From NCBI GenBank assembly GCA_033002965.1, contig JAURVB010007694.1, forward strand, positions 1 through 64,000: a stretch of DNA of 64,000 bases. The letters are read 5' to 3'. The notes below the pieces were generated by a model, which was not told the DNA's origin, ran no database searches, and was given only the letters and a program-made list of their open reading frames with translations. This DNA is from Piper betle (lineage: Eukaryota; Streptophyta; Magnoliopsida; Piperales; Piperaceae). The first letter of the stretch is position 1. Every line of letters begins with the position of its first letter. The translations under genes and the position numbers were made by a program. Shown piece by piece: positions 47,386 through 61,312 of the stretch.

Positions 47386-48823
47386 CTTCTCTTCCTAACC
47401 TAAAAAAACACACAACCACCGATACGCATAAGATAAACAACCACAAAAACAAAATTTAACAACAAAAAAACCCAAAATAAAAAACCATATCAGATAATCC
47501 CAACATCGTATGGAAAGCATCAAATGATGGAGACGAGATCGATACCAGAAACAAAAGGCGACGAGGTGGGATACGCGATCAAAAATGACCAACTCCCAAG
47601 ATGAAGCCTTTCTTTTATCGATTATAAGAGTTTTTACAAAAAAAATGAAGATTTTTAATATTATCATATAGATAGAGAGTCATGTTTAATTACCAAACAG
47701 GGAGGAATTATGTATAATGACAATACTACCCTACTAATTATTTTTTCAAAAAAAATTATCCGCGGTAGGCAATCTTTTCCAAAAGTATTGATCTATCCAC
47801 TGAGCAAAAAAAGTAATTTAAAAAAATGTCTGATCGCCACTCTTTGAGGTGTGCATCTGGCCAGTTAATTAAAAATAATATTTTAAAAATATATATATAT
47901 CCGGTCGCCACCCCTTAATGCCTGTGGGTGATCTGGTGGTCCCATCATCGGTGGCGGAAAAATATTTAAAAAATTAAAATAAACTCACATAGAAGTATGT
48001 GTTATAAGAATTATACAATATTTTCCCCTCTTTGGTAAATATGTTAAAATTTTCCCACCATAATAATATTGAAGAACTTCTCCTCCGCTAAAAATTCATA
48101 TAATAGACAAATCATGTTTATTTTTGTAGGCGCTTGTTTTTCTTGATTGACAATTTAAACCTCCTATTTTTGGACTAAAAGGAGAAGCGATTTCTTGAAG
48201 TAAAAGAAAAATGAGGGTAAAAATGAGAAATTGCCCTATTAATTACGGATTTAGAATTTTGTGTCTTGAGTTCGTCCATTCGGGCAAGCGAGGAGTCAAA
48301 ATCGCGATGCCCATTTCAGGTACATGTACGAGCACTCCCTACGTCTTTTCTTTTTTCATTTCTTTTTTTATTTTCAAAGCTACATTGTCTTTTTTTTACT
48401 TTTTATGGATTTTACCTTCGTGTCTCCCATCTTATGAAAATTGTTTTGTCATGCCCTACGGCCCCAAAAATATTCTCTACTAATGATCACGCACCTCATG
48501 GTGTTGAATCTTTTTATAAATAAAATTCTCTACGAAGAGAAAATAATGCGTTGTTGTAAAAAAAAATGAAAACTAGCGGTCAAAAATGTCACTTGGTTTA
48601 GCATGGGATTTAAATGAAAACCAACTCGATTCAATTGATTGAAATAATACTAAATTAACCCAATTTACTTTAATAAAAACGGTAGCATCATTGATAGGTG
48701 TGATGCTTTGATCAGAAGAGGGCAGATATATTTAGTGGAATCAATAAGAGGTGGCAAGATTCCGATGGGTTCTAGCCACCGTTCGTCAAACCTAGAAGGC
48801 TAGATATATTCTTAAGTTTTGCC
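47386..48823. other. PDH 5' region and spacer
   Basis: The first few hundred bases are the leader and promoter of the minus-strand PDH gene. A TTTTTTAG/GTTAGGAAG acceptor-like site 10-15 bases before the start codon suggests an intron in the 5' UTR. Further out is AT-rich spacer with a short TA run (47888-47899). The open frames at 48211-48523 are hydrophobic in two overlapping frames and do not match a family I know. Confidence 0.45.
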
Positions 48824-49591
48824 CATGGTTGCAAAAATTAGAAACAGAATTAGAATTGGTTTTGAAAGAAGTCGGAATCGAAATCATTATAAATCGGATA
48901 GGAATCGGTCCAGTTAAATCGGCTTGAATCGGTCATATACAAGAATTTTAACTTAATCAAAATTAGTGGGTTATTAGTATCAAATATGTCATTCTGATAT
49001 AATTTTTATGTTATAATGTATATTATATTTTATGACATTTTTTTCATATATTTTTAGATTTTTTAAAAATTATTTAGAATTAGTTATTATATTTGACTCG
49101 AGTCGGAGTTAAGTAAATTTTTAATTACAAAAATGACACTAATATATCATCCCCCATCTCCCCCTGCCGCCCATGTACCCTCCCCCAATTGCCGTCGCCC
49201 AGCCCCGCCGCCCAGTCGCCGCCCTCCCCGTCGCCTCCCCTCCTTGCCTCCTACCTTGCCCCGCCCCATCGCCCCATCACCCCCTCCTCGCCTCCCCAAA
49301 AGCCGCCCTGTTGCCCCGTCGTCTCTCCCTTGCCTCGTCACCACCCCGTCCCCCGCCATCGTTACCACCCAGCCCCCTGATCGCTTGTCGTCACCCTTAC
49401 TGCCTCCCCGCCGCCAGTCGGAATCGGCCAATTCCGAAATCGGCTCAAATCGGGTGAAAATCGGCTCAAATCGGCCGATTCGCGGACCGATTCGAGCCTA
49501 GCCGATTCAGAGGGTTTTTTAAATTAGATTACCGCCGATCCAATTTAAATTGGCCAATTCTGAGTGAAATCTACCGAATTACGCACCAGTG
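48824..49591. mobile_element. hAT-like non-autonomous element 2
   Basis: Flanked by an exact 8-bp duplication GTTTTGCC (48816-48823 and 49592-49599). Starts CATGGTTGCAAAAATTAG and ends TTACGCACCAGTG. Subterminal GGAATCG/AAATCGG motifs on the left face CCGATTC/CCAATTC motifs on the right, as in element 1. The interior (48968-49140) again carries the segment shared with the 2.9-kb LTR family, including GACTCGAGTCGGAGT, followed by a C-rich block (49150-49420). No transposase. Confidence 0.75.
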
Positions 49592-50859
49592 GTTTTGCCA
49601 ACACACTGTGCCACCCTTCCTTGGGGGAGCTAAATTTTGCCGCTCTTCGTTGATATGTTAATTTAGCACGTCCTTGGCCCTCTCCGAATGCCCTCTCAGA
49701 TTATTTTCCAGTTAATTAGGAGTGATCTTTTTTCCACAAAAAAAAAAAACAAAAGGAACAGCTTATCCAAACTCTTTCTTGAATAAAGGAGGTATAAAAG
49801 ATAAACTTATAATCATAGTTTAAAATATTATATTAATATAGTATGCTAAATTTATAACCTGTATGAGCTATATTGGGTCCAACTGGGTCAAACTAAATTT
49901 ATTAAATATCCGTTAAAATATTACAATTTTTAACAAAAAAAATTTTGTGAAAATTTTCAAATTAAAAAATTAGATATAAATTAGAACCCCTACAACTGAA
50001 CGGTAACGGTAAGATACCCTATTCCTATTTGCATCTTACTCAATATTTTGATAACATAGCTCTTTAATTACAAATTTGCAAGCTATATCATTTTTTGCAC
50101 AAGGCCGAAAAATATCTTTAATTCAATTTTGAGAGTCGAGATTCACGACCCTTTTTTTCCCTAGATGAGATTCATGACTTTTCGTATTCATCTCAGCGAA
50201 CAAAACAAAATAAGAGCATTTTATAAGAGATATTGCTTACTGACAGTTTAAACTCAACAATGCTGAGTTTGATCAGATATTATAATCACATCCTACGTTT
50301 AATTTCACAAACTTGGCCAGGCCAACTTTTATTTTTGGCTTGAGATGGGGTTGCAGTATATTCAACAAGAGCTATCACCCTTCCTGCTCGTTCTTTACAG
50401 CGATGCCTATGTAAAGTATCGTATTACACATTGATAGAACGAAGAGCCAATCTAAATAAACCTCTCATAGTTCTATTTTTCTTATGAATTCCACCAAAAC
50501 CAGTATCTAAACGGCCAGTCTGAAGGAACCAAAAATATCAAAAAAGAAAAGAAAAGAAAAAAGTGGAAGCATATCTCACATTGAAATTAATCAACCCTTT
50601 ACACCCAACACAACAGAATTGCTCGTAAGAGTTACTAGCATGTTTCCCCTCAAAGCCCTAACAAAGGGTAGTAAACATGGAATACCAATCAAGCAAGAAT
50701 ACAATATAGGAGAGAGACATCAGTACGACACACATCACAATTCAAGTGACACGATTTTTACCTGGGAATCGGGTTAATCTTCTACGCTGCAACTATATAA
50801 CCTTCAGACAAGCCAGGAAACAATCAAACCATCATCCCAGAAGCATAATGTTGATCTAT
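49592..50859. other. Spacer and 3' region of the acyltransferase gene
   Basis: AT-rich without a supported gene. The part next to 50859 should be the 3' UTR of the minus-strand acyltransferase. A poly-A run at about 49737-49750 is the only simple repeat. Confidence 0.45.
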
Positions 50860-53800
50860 CTATCCATTTGAGGGCATTTTCCCAATCCGATTAGACTCCC
50901 CAGTACCAGAAGAGAAACCTAAGGTATCTGGTGAAATGTCCCAGTTCCCGCTTTTGCGACCCCAACTGGAGCGCCTATGGTGAAATGTAGCTGGGCTGCC
51001 CTCCGTTCTGTTGTCTGGAACTGGTCGACTAAGATCTGGTGAGCCTACACCAACATTATAGGCACTTTCTTTGCCATTCAACAAGTCAATGGGCAAGGCC
51101 TCTTCAAGGTCTCCTACCACTGCTCCTGCATCTGGAGCCCAGACAGGCTTTCTTCCCATCTCCAAATCACCTGCAATCTTTCCCATATTTGGGCTCATGA
51201 AACCACCGCCGGCAGTCCTAGTCTGCAGCCCTATGGGTTCTAGAGGTGCCTTTGCCCTAAATTTATTCTTTGACGAAGGAATACTGGAGCAGAAAATCTC
51301 CTTGAAGTTATCCAACACCCCTCTGTTATATGGGTTGACACGCCAGTCATATCGATATCTGAAATTCTCATACGTTGTCTGCCATGACAATATAATATCA
51401 TGATCATTAACAAATCAAACAGTTGAAAAAAGTCCAATTCGGGTTGTGCCCTGTTGTATCAAAATGGCACTTACCTGATTTGTACTAATGAGGTATAAGT
51501 GGAAGACAGTTAGACCACCTACAAACCAAACACATATGAAAGTATAAGCAATGAGCGCTATGGAAGCAGGAGTCCTGGCCATTGCTTTCCACACTGATTT
51601 CTGTTCTGCATCCATAATCTTCTTGATATAGACCCAGCAGAATGCAAATACATATATGCACAGAAGAGTTGTTGAGAAGACAAACGTAAAAAAGAACCTA
51701 TAATTTCTCTGCATTGAATATGGGACCATTAACAAAGGAAAAAATGAGCTGAAAAATAGACTTATAACGGGCTTCAAGTAAATGTATACCAGACTTTTTC
51801 AATCACCTACCAGCCCAATACACTGGCCAACCCATGGGCAGTGGTGGTCAAAACGTTGAACACAGTTGTTACAGATTGAACAGTGGGAACAGCGAGGAGG
51901 CCTATAGAGCATACAAGTATCACAGTACTTGATCCTCACACTGAGCCCATTAACGATAACATCCTTTGTCCTAGGTAAACGAGGTATAGAAGTCTGACCA
52001 CCATCAACTTCAGTACTCCCTTTATAACTCTCAGGTTCTGGGGGATGAGAATTACGTGGTATGATACCCGGATCTCTTCCAGAAGTAAGAAGAAGAAGGA
52101 CTAGGTCCTGAAAGGAATAAAAAACTCAACAATGAAAAAGCTGCTTATGCATCACCAGCATGCATTAACACGACTGACAAAAAGCAAAAATAATCAAAGA
52201 AACAATGGACCTAAAAGTAGAAATTATGATAAAAAATAATAATTGCATCCAGAGCTAATATCTGGCTCAGATGTAATTCACTACTGTACATTCAAAACTA
52301 TTATAACTGATATGTTAATAATTGAAAAACCAAAACACGACTTACACACATAACAAATCTATGAAAATAGTTTAAGTGAACTTTCAAATATGAAAGTTGT
52401 TAAAGAAAAATAAGAGAAGTGGGAGATACAGTTATCCCAACAATAAAGAGGAAACCATAGTCAAGGTTTGCAATGGGAGATATTTGTTAATGTGTCAAAC
52501 GATGAGCTAGTCAAGATAATGGAGGTATGTCAAGAATATAGCAAAGATATCATTGCCCCACACTTCACACAGCTGAAAAGAGGCACCTCAAGATACTCTT
52601 TCTAAGTATTTGAACTATTTCTAAGTAAGCAAATATAGGTAACAACATAAGATAAATAATAAAAAAGAAACTTTGGCCAAGTAGATTATAACATTGGACT
52701 GTAATCAAACGAGAATTGTAGACAAACAGACACTAAAATAGCAAGTATGACAAAGTATACATCTCATTCAGATAATTGTAAATACCACAACATCAGTAAT
52801 AAAACTTGATTTACAAAGAATACTTAAAAGCAGCTCATTTGCCAAGCGTCATACTATCATTTGTATTCTTGCTGAATGTACCTCTAGATACTCTTTCCAT
52901 TGTCATTTTCAATACTGATGTATCTGAATGCACCTATAGATACTCTTTCCATTGTCATATGGCGCTGGCAATATCATTAGCCAGCCGTAATAAACTGAAA
53001 CTTGAGCCTTATGCAAGATTAATCATTTGATCAGGGATACGAATACTAGAAAGCAATTCCGTACTAATCAATTTGCACAAGCAACTCACATGCATCCAAA
53101 TGACTATTGCCATAATGAAGTAATTTGACTCAAGAACTTTTTCATCAGAGGTCGAGAACATATTAGATGTAATGGAAACATTCAACTTGGACCAAACGGG
53201 GAAGTCAGGAAAGCTGCTTTTTATGTGCATATAGCCAAGTGCATAAGTTTACAGAAGGATTTTAGTGCTGTAACTCGATCAAACCTCAGTAAGAGAACCT
53301 CAAGACAAGACAGAAACTTCTGTCGAGTACCTACTGCTTTTTACAAAAACTGTACAAAGTTTGGACCTTTTGCATCAAGTAATGAGCTGAAAAGTGCTGC
53401 AATTGTCCCCAACAAGTCAATCAGATTGTAATGTACGGTATTAAGTGTGAAAATGGATTTGATATTGATGATCATGGGGCAGTGAGAGTTTCAGCAGTAT
53501 TTAGAGCACTTACAGCCAGAGAAAACCATGTCTTTGCAGAGTTGAGAACAGGCTTAGATGCTGCCACACTTGCTGTTGAAGGTGTATGGCACTCTTCTAG
53601 AAGTCAGGTCTGGTATGGTTGGTTGCCTTGGGGTAAATATGAAAAAGTGCATACACCATGTTTTTTTGGATCCTTCCAGAATGGAAGGTGAATTGATCTC
53701 CTAAAATGTTCAGATAGGAAATTTTTCATTATAACTGCAGCTTAAACATCAACCGCCCACAAGATAAAAACAAAAGCATTGTACAAGTGCAGGAACAAAT

Positions 53801-56463
53801 CTTTGGAAGTCAGAAAAATGATAAAATAGTTTCAGTTGGTGAAACAGTCTCAAGCTGTAAGCAAATATATAGGGAGTCCAAGAAACTAAAGCAGGATTTG
53901 CAAAGCTCAGTTAACCAGGAAAAAGATTTTCAGTTTGACAAGTGTAACTATCACTCTATGCAAAGAGAGAGTATGAAAGTGCATTGTTGTGTTTTCTTCA
54001 ATGCAAATTTGGATGGGGGATAACAAATGGGCCAGTTTTTTTTTCTATGATTCCAAATATGCACATTCACTGTTCGATGTCAATGCATGAACAGGCAGTT
54101 AGACTTGCATTATAAGTAGGTCCAGAAAGAGATAGCAGGGGATAAGATGATACATTTCTTCCTTCCTTGAGGACAAGAAAGGTTTTAAGAAGGGAGTAAT
54201 GGTACAGTATACTAGTTTGGCAGTTTAGTTGGGTAATTAATTAATATTGTTTGGCTCAATGGGCTTTGATAACATTTAGTTTCTATTGAAGTGGGCTTGA
54301 TTGTAAACCTGGCATAAATAAGGTAGCCCTCTTTGTACTAGGTAGCAGTGATGTTATGAAATTCTTCGTTTGAGAGAGCCCCTGGAATTCTTCCTCTAAT
54401 AATGTAGACACCTTCTCTGGTCACCCATTCTTCCACCAATTCCCTAGTATTCTTCACATCTAGAGGTACCAGGTCACATGCGTTGAGCGTGGGTTTGAAC
54501 CCTACAACAGTTATATTCTCAGATGAATATTGATTCGCCCCATTGTCTCTGCTCAGTAGACAGCTTGCCCCATGTTTGTTCACGTAGTAAACCACAAAAT
54601 AACTTGTTTGCACGTGTGGGAGTGCCTTATACAGTAAATATCAAATAATCTCCTCCTAATAGTCAGAGCTTCAGGCCAAGAATTAAACCATCAAAATTTA
54701 CAAATGGCACAATGGCAAGAAATGACAATGATGAGAAACAACAAAAACAGCAGCAACAGAAACTACAGCAAACAAGAAGTCTCAAATTAGTGGTGGCAGC
54801 TACTTCTTAGAAGCAACAGGAAGCAACAATAGAGACAGCAAGCAAGGAATACAATATAAGAGTTACTTGTGGCGGTCAAAGAGTAAACGATGACAATTAG
54901 AAAAAAAAGAGGAAGAACTCTAATACATTACCTATCAACTAATACATTATCTAAAATTTTATCATATTTATATATACATATATACAAATTTATCCTCTTC
55001 ACATAATGAAGAAGAGAAACGAATTCTAATCACACTAGCGCTAATAATTCAACCAATTTAAAGATAGAAACTATCCTATGATATAAAATCCAGTAACCTA
55101 TACTTAAAGGCTTAAATGAGTAAAAACCTATAATTACACCTACTATTCATTGAATTTATTTTACAAAAATAGATAGAACAATTGAATTTCATAATAATCA
55201 CAAAACATCAGAAAATGTAGCAAACAATGGAAGGAAATTATCTAGTGAAAAGTAAATCACATCTTCAAGGTTTCCTCATCAAAAAAACAAACAAACAAAC
55301 AAACAAAACAATTCACAAAGATGCAATTATTGTCTATCATCGCTAAATATGACAGAGTCATAGGTTGCCCGGAGTAGATATTAGTAAGTTCAATAACATG
55401 GCAACTTATAAGAAAAAAGTAGATAAAAATGAGATAAAATGAAAAGGTACTTACATAGACAGTAAAAGCAACAGCAATAACCATTATAGAAATCCCAGAG
55501 TGATGAGGGAAGTGATGCATGAGCTTTCTTGCAACAAATACACAAAACACTGCCACAGGCGCAACAATGAGGAACATAGTTAACAACAAGGACCTCGCAT
55601 CTGGCCCAAAAATAAACCTCCCACCTACCAGAAACACCTGCAATCAATAACAATGAAACAGATTTATTTGTAAGCTTGCAACAACAATCAACTAAAAGAA
55701 ATTAGAAACTACGAAATACATCATCCCATATCATATCATCTTCTTCTTCAACCTCATCTTATAAAATAATTATCGCAGATCAGCAAAAGCTCGATATGAC
55801 AAGAACAATTGCATAACAGCTTAATGCATGGCAATAGTCCAAATGAAGAACAATTTACAAGCTGAGCCCTAAAAATAAAACTACAAAATATAGCATCCCA
55901 TAACATATCATCTTCTTCTTTCATTTGATGTTATGAAATTATTATCGCAGATCCACAAACACTCAACATAGCAAAAAGAATTCCATAAAAGCCAAATACA
56001 TGGTAACAGCAATAGTAAAAAAAAAGCACAATTTACATTCAGAGCTCCGACATTATAGTGGATCCACAATAGCTCAATATAACCAAACAAAAAAACCATC
56101 CCTTATCACATGTTCTTTTCTTCTTCCACCTAATGGTATACAACAATTATTGCAGATCCGCAATAGCTCAATATAATAATTAATGAAAATCATAACAGCT
56201 AAACATGGCAAGAGCAATGGTCCATGTTAACCACAATTTAAAAGCTGAGCTCCAAACTTTAAACCAACACAAACTAGTGCAAGAACATGACATCAATACC
56301 AGAAAATAAAACTTTTTGACAAAAAAAGAAAAAAATCAGGGATTGGGAGAGGGAGACTCACATTACTGCCCTTCCACACTTGGTAGATTCTCTTCGGAGC
56401 CGGATCGGGAGAGGCGGCGCCGGGCATGGAGCCCGAGCCCTGGGAGGGGCGAGGCGCGTACAT
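50860..56463 (-). CDS. DHHC-type protein S-acyltransferase (5 exons, 444 aa)
   Basis: Coding exons in transcript order: 56362-56463, 55455-55637, 51811-52107, 51475-51708, 50860-51378, all phase 0 with GT-AG junctions. The protein has a short cytosolic N-terminus with [10 protein letters not shown] (25-34) and four membrane segments (about 51-70, 83-103, 199-222, 241-262). A DPG motif (107-109) and a zinc-binding cysteine-rich domain follow, with C157, C160, C168, C171, C174, C177 and the catalytic DHHC at 182-185. A TTYE motif (273-276) and a 170-residue cytosolic tail complete it. Such enzymes transfer palmitate to cysteines of membrane proteins through a Cys185 thioester. Sequence order and the NSHPPEPE and NYRFF motifs match the plant PAT05-09 group; the exact member is unclear. 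Intron 2 is 3.35 kb. Confidence 0.96.
52108..55454. other. Large intron 2 of the acyltransferase gene, with retroelement traces
   Basis: Contains a 33-bp direct duplication with CTAGATACTCTTTCCATTGT (52876-52965). The segment 54150-54200 reads TTCCTTGAGGACAAGAAAGG with AAGAAGGGAG, like the end of a gypsy pol frame plus polypurine tract, followed by LTR-like sequence with GGCATAAATAAGG (about 54310) as a TATA region. Ends and target duplication were not found. The plus-strand frames at 53431-54023 and the minus-strand frame at 54338-54613 have no clear family. Confidence 0.45.
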
Positions 56464-57561
56464 GTCCCACCTACTTCCCGCCTACGCCCCCACCGCACTC
56501 CACCCTTTCTCAGATCACCGGATTACAAGAGCTCTGGGCTACCTCGGGTTTTCCCGGTGCGGAAGCAGCCGGCGGACGTCGCCAGCGATCAGATCGTCGG
56601 CGGCGGCGAGGAGAAGTATTGTCAGGCAGAAATCGGGAAAGTGGAGGTGATCAACGTGATCGTGTTTTCTTCCCTTTTTTTGTTTTTTTTGTTATTTTAT
56701 AATCAGTCAAACAAGTGTGGCTCACCTTGCTTACGTGGCTATTTTGATTAGTGACGTAGTAACGGAAGCCCGCCGCGGGAACTCAAACTCGAGTCACATG
56801 TATCCAAGTTTAATCGAATTTGACTCGAAATATTTTAAAGTTGGTTCAAACTTGACACCAAATAAAAACTAAAATAAACAGAAACAAAGTGTCAAGATTA
56901 TGAAGATAAACTTCCCGACCAAGGGATTTCACCTCATCCTCAACCTTTTTCAAGAAAAAGGAAGTTTAGAGTATATATATTCAAAATTTACTAAAATATT
57001 TTTAAAGCTCAACTTGAAATAGAATACACTTAAACTAGTAAATCTTAAAGATCTCAAAACTAGTTTGTTTAAAATATCGAAACTAGTTCATCTAGGAGCT
57101 CAAAATTAACTCATTTTAGACCTTAAAACTAACTCGTTTGAGATCTCAAAACTAACTCCTTTAGAAGCTCAATGCCAGCTCAATCACATGGTCAAAAGAA
57201 GCTTGTTCAGGAGAAAAATATAGAATTATTGAAATTAAAATTTACAAATAGTTTATCAACATATTTATATATACTAACTCAATCATAAAAGATCTTTTCA
57301 AGTTTTAATTATGTTTTAATTTTATTTACACTAGCACATGTTTCCAAAAAATAAAATAATTATAATTATAAACCGAAAATTGAAAGAGAACTATCAAAAG
57401 TCAATTTTTAGAGCATTCATCCATATTTAGACAGCTTTTATCCAACCTTCAAAAAAAATTAATAAATATTATTTATTGTGAGATGTTATATTAAATAAAA
57501 AAATAAATTAAATATAAACAATAAATGTATTCTAATATTCTTAAAAATTTTGGTCACCATA
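56464..57561 (-). promoter_or_regulatory. Promoter and leader of the acyltransferase gene, then spacer
   Basis: On the minus strand a TATA-like GATTATAAAATAAC lies at about 56690-56704, followed by an adenine-rich tract and a GC-rich leader to the ATG at 56463. The sequence beyond 56760 is AT-rich with repeated AACTCGTTTGAGATCTC-like motifs (57050-57180) and no gene. Confidence 0.5.
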
Positions 57562-60514
57562 TGTAAAACCCACGATTCGAGTCAGAGTTTTATATTCAGA
57601 ACCGGTCAGTTCGACCGTTATTTTCGAGTCGAGTCAGTTTCAGAACACGTGTACTGAGCTGACGCCGGTCTCGTGTATGAGCCATGAGGGTCATGTGTAC
57701 CCAAGTATATGATGATAACATCATGAACACAGCAGAAAAGAATGAGTTATCAGAATATATGAAAGTATGCAGTTCATTTTTTTATTATGATATATAATGG
57801 ATCATAGAATTAGTTTTAGGCTGTTTGTCGCGTTAGGACGCGTTACGGGCATTCTGGGTGGGTTGATAGTTCTAGAGCATATCATTATGATTTTTTTTGG
57901 TGTTGTTTGATTTTGTGGGATTTTTCCCAAATTTTTTTGGAATTTTTACGACTTAAATATTATTTTGACTCGAGTCGGAGACGAGTCAAGTAATATTTAC
58001 GAGTTTGCCACCACACACACCCTCGACCTTTCCTTTCTTCTTTCCCAAACCCTTGCCGCGCGCCGCCATTGCGCATGCCGCCGCCGCTGCCGTGGACGCC
58101 CGCCCGGCCGCCAATCGTCGCCCCTAGCTCGGCCACGACGTTGTCGTGCCGCCCCGACCAGCCCGGTCGCTGCCAGGCCGCTGTGACGCCGGAATCGCCG
58201 TGCCTAGCGCCGCAGCCAAGCTTCGGTCGCGTCGCCGATTTCGTCGCCGGCGACTATCGCCGCCACGATCAGGGGGTCGCCTCAGCACCACCGACCGCCC
58301 AGTGACCTTCCCCGACCGGAACGGAGGCCAGCGCCGCCCAGATCGGCCGAATTCTTGTCCCATCGCCGCCGCTCTGTTTTATGCTTTTTCCGGTGAGTTG
58401 TTACCTCCGTTGGCCGCATCGACCTCGTAGATGAGTCGGGCTCGCCGAGCCGGTTCCAAGGGTACCCAACACGACCACTTTCCGGCCTGTAGACGCCACT
58501 GGCGATTGTCGCCGGAAAACCGCCTAAGCTGCCGGAAAACCGCCGGAAGCTGCTGGAAAACCGCCGAAAACTGTCAGAAAACCGGAATTTCTGGAATTCG
58601 TCTGAATTCACCGGATCTTTCGCGGGGCTCACCCAGTCGAGCCCGTTCGAGCTTCGGACGCCAATGAGCGCCGAATTTGAGCTCCGAGACACGCGACAGA
58701 ACCATAGCCGTTGCCAATTGCCGACTACGTGAGGTATAATTACCTCCGATTGAGTTATTTAAAATTGATTATGATTGTTAGTATAACATGCTAGAATTGA
58801 ATAATTGTCATGATAAATGTATGAGTATGAGTGTAGTGATGATTGCATGATGCAATTAATTGAGAATGAATAGGGAGTGATCTAATGAGGTAGATCGAGT
58901 TGAGCATGCTAATCGAGTAATGTAACTTAGGAAAAATACAATAAAATTGGTATGAATAGGATGAGTTAGAATTATTTTCATATTTATGATTGTTGATTGC
59001 GATTGATGTTTATTGAGTTTGATGTATCATTTAGTTAGCGGGCGTTAGTATTTAGTTTTGATGTGTAGGTATGGAGTAGGTACGGAGTAGGCGCGATGAC
59101 ACGCTTGGAGCTTCTACCAGGTCTGTTTAGGACTCGTTTGTTTTATTCTTTTCTATTGTATGTTTGTTTTAATGCCTACAGGATGAGTTAAGTGGCGCTT
59201 TATCGAATTCCACTCAACTCGGGCCATTTAACCGAATAGTTTTCCGGATTAATAACCCCTCGAGGACGAGATCCCTCGAGGATGATTTCGAAAACAAGAT
59301 CCACCACAAGTTGCCTTCGGGCCTATTATATAAATCCCTACCTAGCCATATATATATATGTAGTTTTCACGTTTTCAGTGAGGCGAGAGATGGAGAAATC
59401 GACTACACGTACCATGCAGAGGATGCCGTGACAGTCAAAGCGAGCTCTGGATTAGTGCTAGCGGACTGTTCCATTCCCGAGGGATCCTGACAACTCTGCG
59501 TTTGAGTTCCTCACACCCGGAGAACGTGGAGGTTTACGGGTACTGTTTAGTACAACGCATGTCCGGACTTGTGGTTCAAAGGGTACTAAAGGCGACTGCC
59601 AGAGAGTACTCGGCTTTCGTGCTCAAGGCCAGGAGAAATATGGAGGTAAGGAGAGGGCTTAGGATAAAGTTTCACGAGAAGTACTGAAAAGAAATGCCGA
59701 GAGCGGCACAATACCAGCAGCAGATTAGTAAGTTCGGGATGCTACCGGGTCTGCAGCCCAGTGGCTCCTCAGTAGTGCCCTTCAGAGTGTTCACGTGGAG
59801 TATATGATGTTTTCTTTCATATGAGAGTTTGCTCTCATAGCCAGCTTGTTATAGTTATTTTATTTTCCGGACCAATAACACTTGTTACTGACGTGTTTTT
59901 ATACTATATGTAGGTAATAATCACGAGTTGGAGGAGCCAGCTTGGACGGAGGAGCAATGAGGTCTTGTGCACACACACATGTTAGATTTCTGAATGTTTA
60001 ATATTGTATTATTATGTTATTATATTGTGAATGACATGATTAAATGTTTGAGCATGATGATATGATGTGAATGAAATGCTAAGACACGATAACAGAATGC
60101 AAAATATGATCAGAGTTGAGCAACGGAAGCGTAGTGGGTTGAGACCCAAGCTTCAAAATGAATACGTTATAACCGAAATTCTGTGTGATTGTTAATGCAT
60201 GCCGATATATTTGTATATATATTATTTTGACAGGGTGGGCCTATAATTACACTTTTAGGGGAGACTCTATGGTTTTACTTCAGAATTTTCATCGATTTTG
60301 CTTGTAATTGTGATGGTGTGAAATTTAATTTGCATGTCATTCATGTAGTACCATGGTAGGATTTTGTGCATGTATTCATTCATGACGGATCGTATCTTCA
60401 TCTTAAGACGCCGAGATTAAATCCGCATGAGTTAGGTTCGGGTTAGCCGACCTAACCGGGGCCTGTAACATGCTGGTTCGGTTCACAAGCGTGAACCGGA
60501 TTTGGGGTGTTACA
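57562..60514 (+). mobile_element. Solo LTR copy C (2.95 kb)
   Basis: Begins TGTAAAACCCACGATTCGAG and ends TTTGGGGTGTTACA, flanked by CCATA (57557-57561) and CCTTA (60515-60519), one mismatch. It has the same order of parts as A and B but belongs to a distinct subfamily with D and E (CACGATTCGAG rather than CGTGACTCGAG at the start, CCGAGATTAAATCCG near the end). GC-rich block about 58050-58730; donor-like GAG/GTATAATT at about 58733; TATATATATGTAG near 59350. No partner LTR. Confidence 0.78.
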
Positions 60515-61312
60515 CCTTATAGTACTTAAAATGTGTTTTAAGTATGTCATCTCAAATCATGTTGCAGAACTAATCAATGAATTCACTGAACCAAAAGTTT
60601 AAGGATACTAACAAAAGTTTAAGGATACTAACAAGTAACACACTTTTGCAGGTAAATTTTCATCTTGAAAATCTCTAAAAAGAACTCCTAACAAGGAATG
60701 TCATTCAAAGAGGGTCAAGCTTTATTGTTTGATATCTCTCTGACCAAGAACAATCATTAAACTATTCTAGTGCACTTCAAACAACCATTATTAGCATTTG
60801 AAGAAGAAAAATAGACAAAGCATTGAAGGAAACACTTATGATGAAGCATGAATATTTTAGATCATAAAACCTATTTCTTGTATATACTACATGAATATAT
60901 GATCCACGAAATAGGACAAATTTTATAGATAAAATGACCACGAAAATCATGAAACATGTCTCTACATATTTCAATTTTTTGGTCTTTTGTATGTGCTAAA
61001 TCTTCCTAAATGCAAATCATAGCAGAAAAAGTTCTCAAATATCCAACATTTGAACTTTAAGAACAATTACTAACAAGTACATCCGAAACTACAAGTGGTC
61101 CTACCCGCTGTACAACAATTATCTTTATGGTTTAGCATATTACATATACAAGCTAAGTTCTCCTAGACAAGACTACAATAATTCTATCAAAAGCTATACC
61201 TTTTCCTAATCTTACTGTTTCATATTTTCAACCAATGGCAAGATCAAGTTTATTAGGTACTATGCCATCATATCTAATTAAGTTTTACAGCCATACTTGC
61301 ACCCAAGCCTAA
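60515..61312. other. Spacer between LTR copies C and D
   Basis: AT-rich; holds a two-copy repeat of AAAAGTTTAAGGATACTAAC (about 60592-60631). No gene supported. Confidence 0.5.

Noticed and set aside
49133..49501. 122-codon Pro/Ser-rich frame in hAT-like element 2
   Set aside because: Low-complexity C-rich sequence; no domain, not conserved in element 1.
54338..54613. 91-codon minus-strand frame in the acyltransferase intron
   Set aside because: In the gene's orientation but without splice context or a recognisable domain; likely chance within a retroelement fragment.
58069..58692. Frames in the GC-rich block of LTR C (and 61648-62253 in D)
   Set aside because: Compositional artefact of the same repeat block.
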